In this document: piece after piece, positions 14,139-25,725 of the stretch
Layout: each line of letters opens with the position of its first letter
How positions within the stretch are numbered: position 1 is the stretch's first letter
NCBI GenBank assembly: GCA_037349315.1
Contig: JBAIAC010000040.1
Span: 12,232,001-12,296,000, forward strand
Reading direction: 5' to 3'
Length of the DNA: 64,000 nt
Source: Chelydra serpentina
Lineage: Eukaryota; Chordata; Testudines; Chelydridae
Notes under the pieces: generated by a model
Databases searched by the model: none
Seen by the model: the letters and a program-made list of their open reading frames with translations, nothing else
Told to the model about the DNA's origin: nothing
Position numbers and translations under genes: made by a program

Positions 14139-14430
14139 CAGGGATTCTCAAACTTCATTGCACCGTGACCCCCTTCTGATAACAAAAATTACTACATGAC
14201 CCCAGGAGGGGGGGGAACCAAAGCCCGAGCCCTGCCGACCCAGGAGGGAGGGCCAAAGCCCTGCTGCTCTGGGGGTTGCCAAAGATTGAAGGCTTTAGTC
14301 CTGGACGGTGGGACTCGGACTTTGGCTTCAGCCCCGAGTCCCAGCAAGTCTAACACCAGCCCTGGCGGCCCCATTAAAAAGGGGTCAAGACCTACTTTGA
14401 GATCCTAACCCACAGTTTGAGAACCACTAG
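14139..14430. mobile_element. Non-autonomous hAT element
   Basis: The left end cagggattctcaaactt and the right end agtttgagaaccactag are near-perfect inverted complements, the 'CAGTGGTTCTCAAACT' terminus of hAT-Charlie-type elements. The interior is GC-rich (14200-14370) and yields spurious overlapping ORFs. No convincing 8-bp target duplication is left; the last bases of the right end look mutated. A second element with the same termini lies at 49366-49585. Confidence 0.8.
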
Positions 14431-15000
14431 GCTAACCCATAGGCTACAGAAATTGACAAAAGACTAAATCAAACAATCCAGTGGGCAATGGCTATGCTTT
14501 ATAGATGAGCTGACAATCTATCTTTTAGCTTTCTGAAAAGGAATCATGTTTCCCATTAAACTCAGACATTAATTCTAAGTAATCTCAATCAACCTGTAAT
14601 ATCAACCCCGGACACCACACAGCACAGATGTTGCTAAATTGTTTATTCAAGTACCAATATCATTTTGTTGTTGCAAAACCAGACATTCTGAAACAGCAGA
14701 ATGTTTGGTTATTCCTCATGTTGCACCAGAAATGAGCTCTCAGCTTTATTTTTTTCATTCGAACATGAACTTGCCTTTATCTCCATGCAAAAAATGGATT
14801 TGTGCTAATTATACATGACAAAAATGTGGGATTACATTATCCTTATTTTCAGTTCATGAAAATATACTGCTTGTTGCTGATGCACACTTGTAATTGTATT
14901 TTGGTCATCTGGGAATAAAAGTTTAAAAGTGGATGTAAATGCAAAGCATTTGAGCTCTGTTTGTGAATTATTTCTGTTTCTTTTATTAAGAATGACACTG
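14431..15000. other. Unique intron sequence
   Basis: AT-rich, no repeat or exon recognised. Confidence 0.5.
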
Positions 15001-15291
15001 AGGGCTTGTCCACACTTACTGGGGGATCCACACGTGGTGATCGATGCACCGGTGGTCAATTTAGTGGATCTAGTGAAGACCTGCTAAATCGACCGCAGAT
15101 CGCTCTCCCGTCAACTCCTGTACTCCACCTGAACGAGAAGCGGAAGGGGAGTCAACAGGAGAGCGTCTCCCATCAACATAGCATCGTGTGGACCCCTCGG
15201 TAAGTAGATCTAAGTACGTCGACTTCAGCTACGTGAATAACATAGCTGAAGTTGTGTAACTTAGATCGAACTCCCCCTTGTACAAGGCCTT
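15001..15291. mobile_element. MITE with internal hairpin, 'agggcttgtccacac' family
   Basis: It starts gagggcttgtccacac and ends in a decayed complement near ttgtacaaggcctta. A strong internal hairpin lies at 15207-15267, with arms gatctaagtacgtcgacttc and its near complement. The same hairpin core, gacttcagctacgt, recurs at 37830-37889, so the two are copies of one family. GC content is above the surroundings. Confidence 0.65.
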
Positions 15292-15400
15292 AGGTACAAG
15301 GACTTGCCCACAGTCACAGAACAGATCAGTAACAAAGGCAGAAATGGAACCTAGTTCTCCTAAAGCCAAGTTGAATGATCTACCTATTGGGAAACACTAC
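15292..15400 (-). repeat. CORE-SINE (MIR-like) relic, antisense
   Basis: The order 'acttgcccacagtcacagaa', 'atcagtaacaaaggcag', 'aatggaacctagttctcc' matches the antisense of a tRNA-derived CORE-SINE seen also at 31440-31640 and 53925-54175. Diverged and partial. Confidence 0.55.
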
Positions 15401-16261
15401 CTCCCTTGCAAAGGCCTGGCTCTCACTCCCACAAGCACACTACTAGTCTTTTAAGATGATTTTTGCCCAAAATGCTTGAGTCCGCTAAAGTAGTCTAAAG
15501 TAATACTGCAGAAAGGTCTATCCATGCATGGATTTAACTTTCTTATACTGCTGCACTGAAGTGAAAGTGCAGTGCAGAGACCTTAATGTTCATTTATCTT
15601 CTCTATCCTCAGGCAAGGCTAGAAGCTATTAATGCATCGCCTGGGTGACCAACCAGACTACCAACAAGATGCCGAAGACAAATTATACTACACAAAGTCA
15701 GGGATATAATTAGAGACTTCTCAGTTTCTGCAGAAAAATATTGTCAGCATAATGGAGAATTCAATAGTACAGGCCCCTGCTCATTACTTCTAAGTATTTA
15801 TTTCACTTAGTTGCAAACCGAATACGCTCATACGTCATAAATTAAATTTAGAGATCAGCCCTTGATACAAATTCTAGATTCAAATTTTGAACCCTTCGGG
15901 TGTGTCTGGATCTGGAGTTTCGGTTCAACCCATTACACCAAAAGGGACCAACTGAAAAAAAATCAGAACTGGGTTCAGAATTCTTAAAAACTCTTTGGAC
16001 CTATGGTTCTGGTTAGGATTAATTTCTAAAGTATTTAGTAAGACTAGGTAGCATTTCAGTGTGCCGCAGGTGCAGTCAAAAACTGAGCTAAAAGAACAAT
16101 GTCATGCTGACAGATGTTTTGTGCTCAATCTACGACTCTATTATCCTCTTCTTGTTTTTCTGTATCCAGAGAAAAACTATACACTTACAGTCTAAATGGC
16201 CATTGTTATGTTAAAGACAACAGCAAGAATGAACAAGTCTCCATAGTCATCTAGGTTTACC
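15401..16261. other. Unique intron sequence
   Basis: Nothing recognised apart from scattered A- or T-runs. Confidence 0.5.
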
Positions 16262-16340
16262 TGGTCCTCCCTAAGCGCATGGGGGCTGGACTTGATGATT
16301 TCTTGAGGTCCCTTCCAGTCCTACATATCTCTGATTCTAG
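16262..16340 (+). mobile_element. CR1 LINE 3' tail
   Basis: The block gggggctggacttgatga ... gaggtcccttccagtccta ... ctctgattct is the 3' end of a plus-strand CR1 LINE, including its terminal 'tgattct' repeat. Only about 80 bp survive, a typical extreme 5' truncation. Its tail closely resembles the tail of the SINE at 32379-32584. Confidence 0.8.
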
Positions 16341-17009
16341 ACGAGAACAGAGTGTGTGTGTTTTGTATACAGCTAGACTTGGCAGAATTAGATTTTTATT
16401 TTTTTGTAATTTTGACAGATATCTGTGTTTATTTTAAGTATTTTTTCTATTTTTATCAATTTAAATTTTCACATTGACAGGAAATCATGAGAGCGTCAGA
16501 AAATTATTTAACAGTAGACACTGACATTCAGAAAGTTAAAGATTTATAACTGTTAAATTGAAAACATCAGATCAAAATATACAAATATATAAATATTCTT
16601 AAATCAAACTCCCATAAGTTCTCAAGCAGCACTTTTCTTATTTTGCTTATCTGTAGTTTTCTATCATCATCAATGGAAACATTTTTTTCGTCAGCTTGTG
16701 TGTGGACTGTGAAATCAATGTTTACCAACATTTACTTATAAAAATCTAATCCTTCCAAGTCTATATATAACAGACTGCAGAGACTGTCAGGGAGGAAAAT
16801 GGCTGCTGCCTCTGTAAACAGGCAAAGTTCTTCTACGTACACCATAACTTTCATTTAAAGATAGATGCCTCAGGATACTCCAATTGCTTGAAATCAGATT
16901 TAAATTCTGACATAGAATACAAAAGGAGAACATCAGATACACTCACTAGGATTGGCAGGAAATCAAGAATTCCATTTCATGAAAAATTTCAGTGAGGGCC
17001 CTGACCCCA
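16341..17009. other. AT-rich unique intron sequence
   Basis: No exon or repeat recognised. Confidence 0.5.
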
Positions 17010-17165
17010 GGATAGCCACTATCTCAGTGGTCAGCGCATTCATATGGGATAGGGGAGAAGCAGGTTCCAATCTCTACTCTACCTAATTTAGAGAAAAGAC
17101 TTGAACCTGAGTCTCCTGCACCCTAACCAACAGACCATTGGCTATTCTGGGTCTCACTCTCTGAT
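17010..17165 (+). repeat. tRNA-derived SINE relic
   Basis: The plus strand carries an A-box-like segment (gatagccactatctcagtgg) and, about 37 bp on, a B-box-like segment (aggttccaatctctac). Downstream, ttggctattctgggtctc matches attggctattccagggggtctc at 50003-50030, so the two loci are copies of one family. No intact promoter boxes remain. Confidence 0.55.
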
Positions 17166-17306
17166 TTTAACCAGAAATCCCATCCTCAAACTGAGCAACT
17201 TTCCCAATGAAACCTTTGTCAAAACAGATACAATTTCCATGAAAAGTTTCAACAGCTTGGCATTTTCTGTGAAAAAACCTGGTGTCAAAAAATTCCTGAC
17301 CAGTTA
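17166..17306. other. Short unique stretch
   Basis: Nothing recognised before the CA repeat. Confidence 0.4.
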
Positions 17307-17333
17307 ACACACACACACACACACACACACACA
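17307..17333. repeat. (AC)n microsatellite
   Basis: Uninterrupted AC dinucleotide run of about 13 units. Confidence 0.95.
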
Positions 17334-17367
17334 GTCCCTGACTTGTAATGAATAATCTGAAACTACA

Positions 17368-18092
17368 TGTGACGGGGCAGAGCAGCCCCGCAGTGGCACC
17401 GCAGGGGTTAACCCTTCCTTCCTGGCAGAGGAAGCCCCGCCCCGGAAGCCCTGCTGGGAATACTCCAACTGGAGCCTAGGTATAAAAGCCTGCAAAGCGG
17501 TTCAGTCTGGGCTGACCACCGGAGGAGAAGGAAGCACACCGCCAGCTCTCGAGGCAGGACAGCCAACACCTCAGGATCCAGGGGCCAACCAAGCCGGAAC
17601 TCCTTCTGCACCCCGGACAGAGGCTGCGACAGGAGGGGACGGACCGGAGAGCCAGATGTTGAGGGTAGGAAGTGACCCAGGGGAACTTTAGAGGCCGGCA
17701 GGGTTAAAGCCGCACTGACGCTCGGCGTGTTGCTGGCGGATCCCCGCCGAGCTAAGCGCAAGGGGGAACCCCGCTAATAGGAGAGCCCTGGGTCAGGACC
17801 CGGTGGAGAGGGCGGGCCTGGGTCCCCCTACTACTCCGGCCATTAGGCTGCACTTTCCCACCGGGGAGAAGGAAGGCTATGGACTCTGGCCGTTGGGCCA
17901 CACTGCCCTGATCCTCGGGGCGGGTTATATGGACTCCGGCCATTAGGGGCAAGGGGCAAGCGAAGGGAAACCGGCCATTATGCCACAACAGGATGCCCTT
18001 AAAGGGACGGGCGTGGGAATTAAGAGTGGCGAGGTCCCGACACCTCAGCCACCCCTGCCACAAAGGGGCGCTGCGGTGCCAGACCCGTCACA
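17368..18092 (+). mobile_element. Solo LTR of an LTR retroelement
   Basis: This 725-bp GC-rich block begins tgtgacggggc and ends gacccgtcaca, giving the TG...CA ends of an LTR, and it is flanked on both sides by the 5-bp target duplication ctaca (17363-17367 and 18093-18097). A TATA box (ggtataaaag) lies at about 17480, as in a U3-R boundary. There is no internal coding region, so it is what remains after recombination between two LTRs. It could derive from an endogenous retrovirus or a Ty3-like element; the LTR alone does not decide. Plus strand is inferred from the TATA box. Overlapping ORFs inside are products of GC-richness. Confidence 0.85.
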
Positions 18093-18097
18093 CTACA

Positions 18098-20720
18098 AAA
18101 CAGGAAAAATGGGTGCTGATGGAATCCAGTTTGCCAGGAAAATTCTCTACCATTACTTAAATGAAAAACATTGCTAGTCAAATGCTTCCCGCTTTGTTTC
18201 TGAAGCAATTTAAATGTACTGTAAGATGTCAACATTTCAAAACAGGGCACCAGCCTTTTTCTTTTTTTGGAAGACTGCAAAAAGAGCTGTACTTACGTGT
18301 CAGATTCACTGTGTTCTAATTAGATTTCATTTAGAGAGTTCCTCCACCAAGTACACAGCTTTCACAAAATGGCATTCAAGCCACTGCAATACTTTATTCA
18401 TCGGCAGTCCTACAAATTACTTTCTGAACAGCAGGTCAGTGAATTTTCTCCAGAACTATGGTCTCTTTTTTTCACTCTTCAAAACAAAGATCTAGCCCTC
18501 AGAGCAATGCCAAGTGCTATAGCATCTGGGACACGGAGTCCCGCACGGAGAGGCGTATGATCAGTCCACAGACTTTGTTCCAGATCTCTTCACAGGTTAC
18601 AGCTATTGCAAACAAACGATAAAGCTTTAAAAGTCAATTTCTTTCTTCCTCCGTTCATAGCCTCCCTTCTTTCCCTACAGTCCTTGTTCTATCCATCATC
18701 TATAGATCCTTGTGTTTCCAATAGCAGGAAGACTGACACAATGTGTATTTATACATAATGCAATTTATTAAATGTTCTCAATAATAATGTGTTGTCAGCA
18801 GGCCTCTCAGTAGTTAATTCAGGAACTTTGAAATTCTTAAATCCAGGGCACGGAAGACCTGGCACATCTCTCATTTACACTGGGGCCAATCAGAAGTAAA
18901 CTCCACTGAAGCAACTGGAGGTAGGCTGGAGTAAAATCTCAAATAAATGAAATAAGAATCAATCCCTGAGAATTTAGTATTTACTTTCTTCAAACTTCAT
19001 CAACCTCTATTTACCAACCATGATACTCTGTCTTAAAGTTCCCACCTTCAGTAGTGGGGATTATCTACATGCCATTCTGTTCCATCTTTTCTTTTTAATG
19101 AAGCTCTGTCCTGTCATGGCAAATCTTCAATTTCTCCTTGGCCTACTCTGTACTTTGTGACCAATACTGAGAAGTTGGCTCTCACATCTTCTGATGTTCT
19201 TTAGGTGTCCAGGAAAGATAAAATGCCATGAAAGTGAAAATTCTACCAGCAAAGGAGAAGAGCATAACTCATAGTGTTATCAGCCATTAAATCCTATTAA
19301 ACCAAACTCTGTCCTAAAAAGACCTGGAAACTCTTTCTTGCATCCCATTCCATCTTGGTCTAAACAAGTTTGCAGCAGAGAGGTGCTCATGGAATCCGAG
19401 GGTTGTAAGTGTCTTGTCTTCTCCCCCTTCCTTCATCTTCCTTCTCCTCCATTTTTATTGTCTAGTCAAAGCTTATGCATCTTGCAAGAACTTTGCCAAA
19501 CCCAATAAAAAATAAAGTCTAACTTACTTTTATTTTTTTTTAAATGATTATTTCCTGCAAGCAAGAGGAAAAGACCTTATAATTTTAGGCAGCTGGCATG
19601 CTTGCTAATAAGTCCATTTCTATGGAAATGAGTTCATAACTATTAATTTTGCCTGCTCCTGATCTATTCTTGATGAGCCTTTCAAATTTAGAAAAGCGCT
19701 TCATGATTCTCTCAATTTGGTAATTACTAACTCCCTTTGATGAATCCAGCCCAGTGTTTCAGACATGAGACATTCATTAGACATTTTTCTTTCTGGAGAG
19801 GAGAAAAAGGAAGCTTGGCTCAGTTTTATTTCTTTGCACAGCCTGAAGTAGGGAGGCCTTGTTCATCAAAACACCGGCTTATAATCCTATAGTCTATTGT
19901 AATTGCACTGTCACGACCTCTCTTTCCCTGAACAGATGAAGAACCCCTCAAGATTTTGATGATTTTACACAACTTTCCAAAATGTCTCACCTCAAATGTA
20001 TTTAATGAAGTCAGCCAAGTCTCCAACAGAAAGTGACTGTGGGCCATTTTCTGACTTGTCATTGCTCCATGCACTACAAAATCATTGGGAGATTTGTGTA
20101 ACTCTGTGGTCCTGTCCTGGAACATATGGTTTCTGGGATGTGATTTAGAAACCCATGCCAAATACATTCCAAATGCAATTTTCATTAGATCCAGAAATAT
20201 ATTTAATGGCAATTAATTTGGACAACACAATCTGGTTAAATTCCAGAATAAGGTTTTGGGGACCTCACATTGCACAGGCAGATTGACGTACCCAAGCAGA
20301 GCCCTGCTGACTTTCATGGACCTCCATGAAGATACAGCAATAGAGAGGCAGCCATCTTCCTACGCGATATCACTTGCATGGCTGAAGCTTTAAATATTTC
20401 CTTCTAAAACTCAGTTCTAAAACTGAGTTCTATTAACGCAGTAAAGAGCATTTGCCCACCTTGAGACAATGGATGTCTCCAATCAAGAATGGTCTTCCAG
20501 TGGGACAAATCCTGGACTACGACTCCAGATAAAGACTATCGGTGCTATTGAAAATCCCACCCAAGTGCCTTAAGAGCACGAGTTCCACTGAAAGTCCATA
20601 GTATTTGTGCTATTAAGTCACTTAGGTGCTTTTGAAATCAAGGCTGATATTTAGACTAATTGTTACCTCTATTGACCTTCTTTACCAAAAAACCAATGGA
20701 CTGTCATGGTACTTTTTTTC
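18098..20720. other. Unique intron sequence
   Basis: About 2.6 kb without a recognised exon. A short 'ggccaatcagaagtaaactc' type repeat fragment lies near 18875-18950. The minus-strand frame at 19826-20212 (128 codons) resembles nothing I know. Confidence 0.5.
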
Positions 20721-20723
20721 CAA

Positions 20724-20739
20724 ACACACACACACACAC
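20724..20739. repeat. (AC)n microsatellite
   Basis: Short AC run of 8 units. Confidence 0.9.
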
Positions 20740-20740
20740 T

Positions 20741-21560
20741 TCTCTTTTACCTTAACATATGCAAGTGGCAGTAAAGATACCTTTTAAAATCTCTATCAAA
20801 ACAGATGGCAGGTTTTGGCTCTGTGTATTCACTACAATATTAGATCAGTATTATTAATACGTGAATTGCATGGGCTCGTTTAGCAAACTTATAGGTTACT
20901 TTGAAAATGTACTACAACTCTAATGCAAAGGTATTAATAAGCACTAGAAAATCACGTATTGTTATTGAAATATGACTGGATTCATTTGATATTTAACACA
21001 TTTCTCTCGGTGGAACACAGGAATTATAGCATTAGCATTCTAAATACTGGATCAATATCATGCTATGATTTATGTCATAATGATAGTTGAAATCTGACTA
21101 GTTAGTAGTTACCTTTTATAAACAAAAGAAGGCAGAGCTATCAGACTCAGATTCTTTTAACAAAGATCTAGATTGCTAACGTACCTGAAGAGGCTGGTGT
21201 CTGCTTTTTGTAAAGAATGAAATATTCACAATGTCAAAGTGGAAGATGACAGCAAAGCAAGTTCTGAAATGCGGCTAAGTTAGGTGCATCACTGGATTAT
21301 TGAGAGTTTGTTGTCAAATTCCATTAACAATTCAGTTTTCATAAAAACCAGAAAGTTATGGTAGTGGCATTGGCCTTAAAGAACAAATCATGATTTTTCA
21401 TTCATTCATGACACGATGTTTTCAGTAAATGACAATCTGTTTATGAGAGACACACAGCAGTGGGAAATTGTGAAAAAAAATGAGTGTGAGCTAGTTAATA
21501 ATAATAAATGTCTGTGATGTCATGTCATTTGAGAGATTTTGGATCATTTTAAAGTTAATA
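20741..21560. other. AT-rich unique intron sequence
   Basis: Nothing recognised. Confidence 0.5.
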
Positions 21561-21564
21561 AAGA

Positions 21565-21650
21565 CCGACTCCTGCTCCCCCTGAAGTCAATGTCAAATTC
21601 CCATTGAATTCAATGGGAACAGGAGTAGGACCCGAGACAGGTAAGGTTCA
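21565..21650. repeat. Palindromic 'tcaatgggaacaggag' repeat
   Basis: gactcctgctccccctgaag and its complement-like ttcaatgggaacaggagtag form an inverted repeat around tcaatgtcaaattccca. Similar fragments occur at 31830-31900 and 37930-38010. Likely an old, abundant sauropsid MITE. Confidence 0.5.
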
Positions 21651-21904
21651 GTGGTTCAGAACATGCCAGTAGTCCAAGCCCTACTACTTTGATCTCCATG
21701 GGACTTCTTGCATATATATGAGTTGATCAAGAGCAAAGAGCTACAGGATCAGGCTCCATATTTCAACAGCTGTTTGGAAAACTCCAGCTAAAGTCAATCA
21801 CAGCTGCAGTTGGTCGTCAGCACCTCTGTAAAAAATCCTTCTCCCACTGAAGATGCTTAGATCCCAATAGTTTCCAATGGAGGAAAATCAGGCCCTCAGC
21901 ATAT

Positions 21905-22115
21905 TCCCTCTCTCTTCAGTGCATATGTAACCACACACCTTCTGGGTGTAGTGTTCTGTCCCATCTAGTGGCACCAAGACCACTTATAAAATGAGTCTGC
22001 TCTACAGCTTTAGCTAACAGCTTTTAGCTCATGCAGTAGAGGCTCACGCACTAAGCTCCAGAGGTCCCCGGTTCGATCACGCCCGCCGACAACTGGGCTC
22101 TGTCGGCATTGCACA
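21905..22115 (+). repeat. tRNA-like SINE family copy
   Basis: The core at 22021-22082 has an A-box-like tagctcatgcagtagagg and a B-box-like ccggttcgatcac about 45 bp apart, the spacing of a tRNA-derived Pol III promoter. It is followed by a fixed tail (cgccgacaactgggctctgt). It does not fold as a full tRNA cloverleaf with an anticodon arm I can defend, so I treat it as a SINE rather than a tRNA gene. Confidence 0.6.
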
Positions 22116-23270
22116 TACATGGAAATCTCAAAGAAAAATCTCCTAATTTTTGAGCCAAGAGGAGGATTTCCACACTATCCTGCAGGTTGAGCTTCGTAAA
22201 GTGCCACTTTCTGAAATGTGAACACTGGATATGTTGAACAAAAACATGTTGCATGACTTTCAAAAGATGTTGTTATGGACTGAAGTGACTGTTTAATTGT
22301 CTTTCAGAAACTTAACCCAGGCTTTTAGGGCTCAGTCATCAAAAGGAGCACATACTGGGGAATGACATGATTCTTTTGGGGACTGGGAGACGGTACAATG
22401 CCCTGGAAAGAAGCCACCTGCCCGATTCAGTTCTACTGCCGTTAGCGGTAAGGAAGGGGAGATGATGTACGCCCTCCCTCATCTCCATCGCCCGCCACTC
22501 CAGATCTGACAACCCCAGGACCTGTGCAAAAACCAAGGACAGGTGTCTTTAACATGAAGGACCGAAGGGCTGATGGCAGAATTGTCATGTTCTCAGCAAG
22601 CTTCAGGGGGGATGGGGAGGAGAGGGAAGGAGCTTTGCTCTTTGTGGTTGGAAACTGATTCCCCATGGTGGATTTTTAAAACTCCAGTTTACACTCACTG
22701 TGTCTTGTGCCCTGTTACCTAACAGGGACAGGGACGGTACCATACTTCAGTTTTCCAGTTTACACTGCAATCAATCACTGGTCCTAAGATGCTCTCATGG
22801 TGCCGGATCCTGATTTTTTTGCACACTCTAAACCTCAGGACTTCCATCGCTGCTTTGAGAGTGCAAAGAATGCAGGATGAAGCCAAGCAGCATGATCGGG
22901 TGATAACGTATGGATTGACACAGCAATTTCTTACAGCCCAATAACAAAACAGCTATTTTTGTTCAAAGCACACCATCAAGACCAGACATTACCCGTGTTA
23001 TTTTTGCTTAGCCAACATTTCCCCACCGAAAACAATAAATCTAGATAATGAGCAAACATTTTAAGCGCCTCGGCTTTCTTCACTGCCAATTCACAACTGT
23101 GCCTCACACTAACACTTGCAGTAACATCCCGTTTATTTGATTTTATCCACATCATCATGACAACTTCAGAGACAACTGAGACAATTATTTTTATTTGTCT
23201 CTATCTTTGTGACTGAGTGCAGGAAGCCCTTCTACTAAAAGAGGCCATGGACACTATTTTTGCAAGCCTT
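22116..23270. other. Unique sequence
   Basis: A duplicated phrase occurs at 22680-22770 (ccagtttacactcactgtgt and ccagtttacactgcaatc). No exon recognised. Confidence 0.45.
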
Positions 23271-23274
23271 TACT

Positions 23275-23380
23275 AAACAGGACTTATCGGATCAAAGTCA
23301 GTTCTGGTGTAATTGGGTGTAGCTCCATTGAGAGCAACGCACCCATTTACACTACAGCTCCATTCAGTCCTGGGTTTCAA
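23275..23380. repeat. Short palindromic repeat fragment
   Basis: gtgtaattgggtgtagctcc and acactacagctccattcag are partly repeated around 'attgagagcaacgcaccc'. It resembles the widespread 'gatttacaccagtgtaa' sauropsid repeat. Confidence 0.4.
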
Positions 23381-23934
23381 TTTTCCCCAGCTCAAGCTTC
23401 ATGGAGGCGCTTTAGGTTTAAGAGAACATTTCAATTAAACCAGAATATTTTTCGGACTACCACTTAGAAACTCTTTATTGTTGTACTGCAGATTTCTTAA
23501 AATAGAACTCTTATCACCATGAGAAAGCTCCATACTGGGGATTTGAACAAACACATTCAATTAGACAGAAGCAGAAGTCAGGGTTAGCTGCTGCTGAATA
23601 TGAATAAAAGCAACTATTTTTGCTTAAAAGGAAAAAAAAATATTTATAAGGAGAAATTTTGCTGAACTTTAAATGGTTAATAAACATTGAAGCCAAAACA
23701 GCCCTTAACTTATCAGGTTATTTGTAATTTTCCTTTACCTGTTCAGAAATCCTTAAACATTTTCAGATCATCATAATATAGTATATTTTCAAATTTGTTG
23801 TGCAGAGCCTGTAAGATATGCCATAAAACATCTACTGCATGCATATCTGCAGTGGCTGAGTTTCAATCTACAGACGATTTACAGTTCAAAAATATTTCAG
23901 ATGTATTAGATGATATAAGAGCCTGTCTGTAAAG
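23381..23934. other. AT-rich unique sequence
   Basis: Nothing recognised. Confidence 0.5.
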
Positions 23935-24240
23935 AGCATTTCTCCTCAAAGGATCTTAAAGCACTTTATAAACCATAAATAAAATAAATAAACAAATAAA
24001 TAAATAATAAAAGTTTCCCCATGCCCCAGTATTGCCCTACCAATGTCGCAGATGGATAAATTGAGGCACCGGGAGATTTAATGACCCAGCCATTCTGCCA
24101 ATGAAGTCGATAGCAGCAAACATTCCAACTGACTTCAAAGAGAACAAGATCAGGCCCTAAGTGACTTTGTAGTCTACTAGCAAATCAATGCCAGAACCAG
24201 GAAATAGAAGCCAACAGTTACAATTCCAGTCTCTAGAGAC
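23935..24240 (-). repeat. CORE-SINE-like relic with (AAAT)n insertion
   Basis: The flanks 'cttaaagcactttataaacc' and 'gcagatggataaattgaggc' match the antisense of the family copy at 31440-31640. Between them an AAAT/AAAC microsatellite (about 23975-24012) has expanded inside the copy. It then runs to a decayed 'gaaccaggaaatagaagcc'. Confidence 0.6.
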
Positions 24241-24693
24241 ACACTGCAAAGCCATGGGGCAGCTCTGGGTCTGTCTACGATGTGACAGCAGGCACAATTT
24301 TCTCTCTATATTGAAATAAGAAGGAATCCCACTGAGGATGATTTACCTACCCGCACAACGTCCAAGGAAACTAGCGTTGTTGTGAAGAATCTACACAGGG
24401 CTTGGTGAGAAGGGAATCCATCCCCAATGTGCTAATAGCTCCTCCGTGAATCAAAGTGCAGGAGTTAGCAGCCACTAGGTCTGCACAGAGGTACAGATAC
24501 ACTTCCCACCCGTACTCCTCTCCCAGTGCACACTTCTCCAAAACCATACTGTGTTGGCTAGCATGGAGCCTTTGTATAGTCCAGATCTGCCACACATTGT
24601 TCTACGGCATGCACAACCTTCCGTGGCCCATACACTGCTTGGTATATTTCACCCTCAGAGCACCATGACCTTCTACAGTATTACAAACTACAG
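24241..24693. other. Unclassified sequence left of the hAT element
   Basis: Opens 'gggtctgtctacgatgtg', which looks like the terminus of a MITE of the 'gtctacac' type, but no matching right end was found. Confidence 0.35.
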
Positions 24694-24701
24694 TCCTGAG
24701 A

Positions 24702-25294
24702 CAGTGGCGTAGCCAGGTTCTAACACCAGGGGGAGTGAACACATAAAAAAAGGCGCCACACAACCCGACCTGGGTGAAAGAACCCAGGCCAGCAACGGGA
24801 CCCCTGCTGGCAGGAGCCCGCGGGGGGAATCCTGGAGCGGCGGCTGGCTGAGCCGCTCAGCCCACCCTGCTCTGGGATTCTCCCCGCAGGCTCCTGCCAG
24901 CCGGGGTCTCTCAGCCTGCTGCCAGCCTGGGTGAAAGAACCCAGGCCAGCAGCGGGCTCTTGGTGGGGCCAGCGGCGGGACCCCTGCTGGCAGGAGCCCG
25001 CGGGGAGAATCCGAGAGCAGGGCGGCCTGAGCGGCTCAGCCAGCCGCCGCTCTAGGATTCCCCCCGCAGGCTCCTGCCAGCAGGGGTCTCTCAGCCCGCT
25101 GCCAGTCTGGGTTCTTTCACCCAGGCCAGCAGCGGGCTCTTGGTGGGGCCAGCGGCAGGACCCCTGCATTATTTTGTCGCTCCACCTCCGTCCACTCATC
25201 TCCACCCTTTCAAAAATTAAAAAGGCGCCACTTTTGGAAAATGTGCTCAGGGGGAGCGGCTGCTCCCCCTGCTCCCCCCCTAGCTACGCTACTG
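24702..25294. mobile_element. Non-autonomous hAT element with tandem palindromes
   Basis: The ends cagtggcgtagccagg and cctagctacgctactg are inverted complements matching at 14 of 16 positions. They are flanked by a perfect 8-bp target duplication, tcctgaga, at 24694-24701 and 25295-25302. TIRs with an 8-bp duplication identify a hAT insertion. The 593-bp interior has no transposase; it is a GC-rich array of 180-bp units (24801-25170) between AT-richer ends. Long ORFs on both strands here (24720-25205, 24931-25320) come from this array and are not genes. Confidence 0.9.
24801..25170. repeat. 180-bp tandem units, each a palindrome
   Basis: The phrase cccctgctggcaggagcccg starts at 24801 and 24981, and its first bases start again at 25161, an exact 180-bp period. 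Within each unit the phrase faces its complement (ggctcctgccagcagggg), so each unit is a hairpin. The roughly 50-bp centre of unit 1 (gagcggcggctggctgagcc...) is the reverse complement of the centre of unit 2. Confidence 0.9.
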
Positions 25295-25302
25295 TCCTGA
25301 GA

Positions 25303-25435
25303 CTGAAACAAGAAAGCTAATGTACATGACTCATCAGACCATTGTACGGTCTCGTAGTGTCAGATACTAGCTCAGCTATATGTATAAAATAAAATTTAGT
25401 AAAGTCACCATAGTCTCATTTCCAGGATACACTGT
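25303..25435. other. Short unique stretch
   Basis: Nothing recognised. Confidence 0.4.
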
Positions 25436-25725
25436 TGCAGGGTCTTGCGATACTTGGCATTTTTAAGCCCCAGCTCCAGGACTCATGTGATTATGTAAGA
25501 ATCTTGGCTTTGATTGTTTTTAAACAAGTTTCTAGCCCTCTTGGTTACAGAAAGAAGCTTGAAAATGAGACCTGAAAGTGCCCTAAAGATACAAAATTCA
25601 GAAGGCAAATTAAAAGAACCCTCCATTTATTATTTCTTTAACATCTTGCGATTTTTAAAATAATCTCATAATTTTGCGAATCTGACTCATGATTTCTGAC
25701 TGCTTGGAGTTGGCAATACTGAGTA
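25436..25725. repeat. MITE, 'ttggcaatact' family
   Basis: The right end ggagttggcaatactga and the repeated interior words (actcatgtgatta, actcatgatttctgactg, aataatctcataattttg) match a turtle short interspersed repeat I recall, built from copies of 'atcatgag'. The left end near gcagggtcttgcgatac is decayed. Confidence 0.5.

Noticed and set aside
17368..18092. GC-rich TATA-containing block as a host gene promoter
   Set aside because: TG...CA ends and ctaca target duplications show it is a solo LTR.
19826..20212. 128-codon minus-strand frame
   Set aside because: No splice context, no recognised domain, composition like the flanks.
22021..22082. tRNA gene candidate
   Set aside because: A- and B-box-like words are present but no convincing cloverleaf or anticodon arm; a fixed SINE tail follows.
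24720..25320. Long ORFs on both strands rich in P, G, R, W
   Set aside because: They arise from the 180-bp palindromic tandem units of the hAT element.
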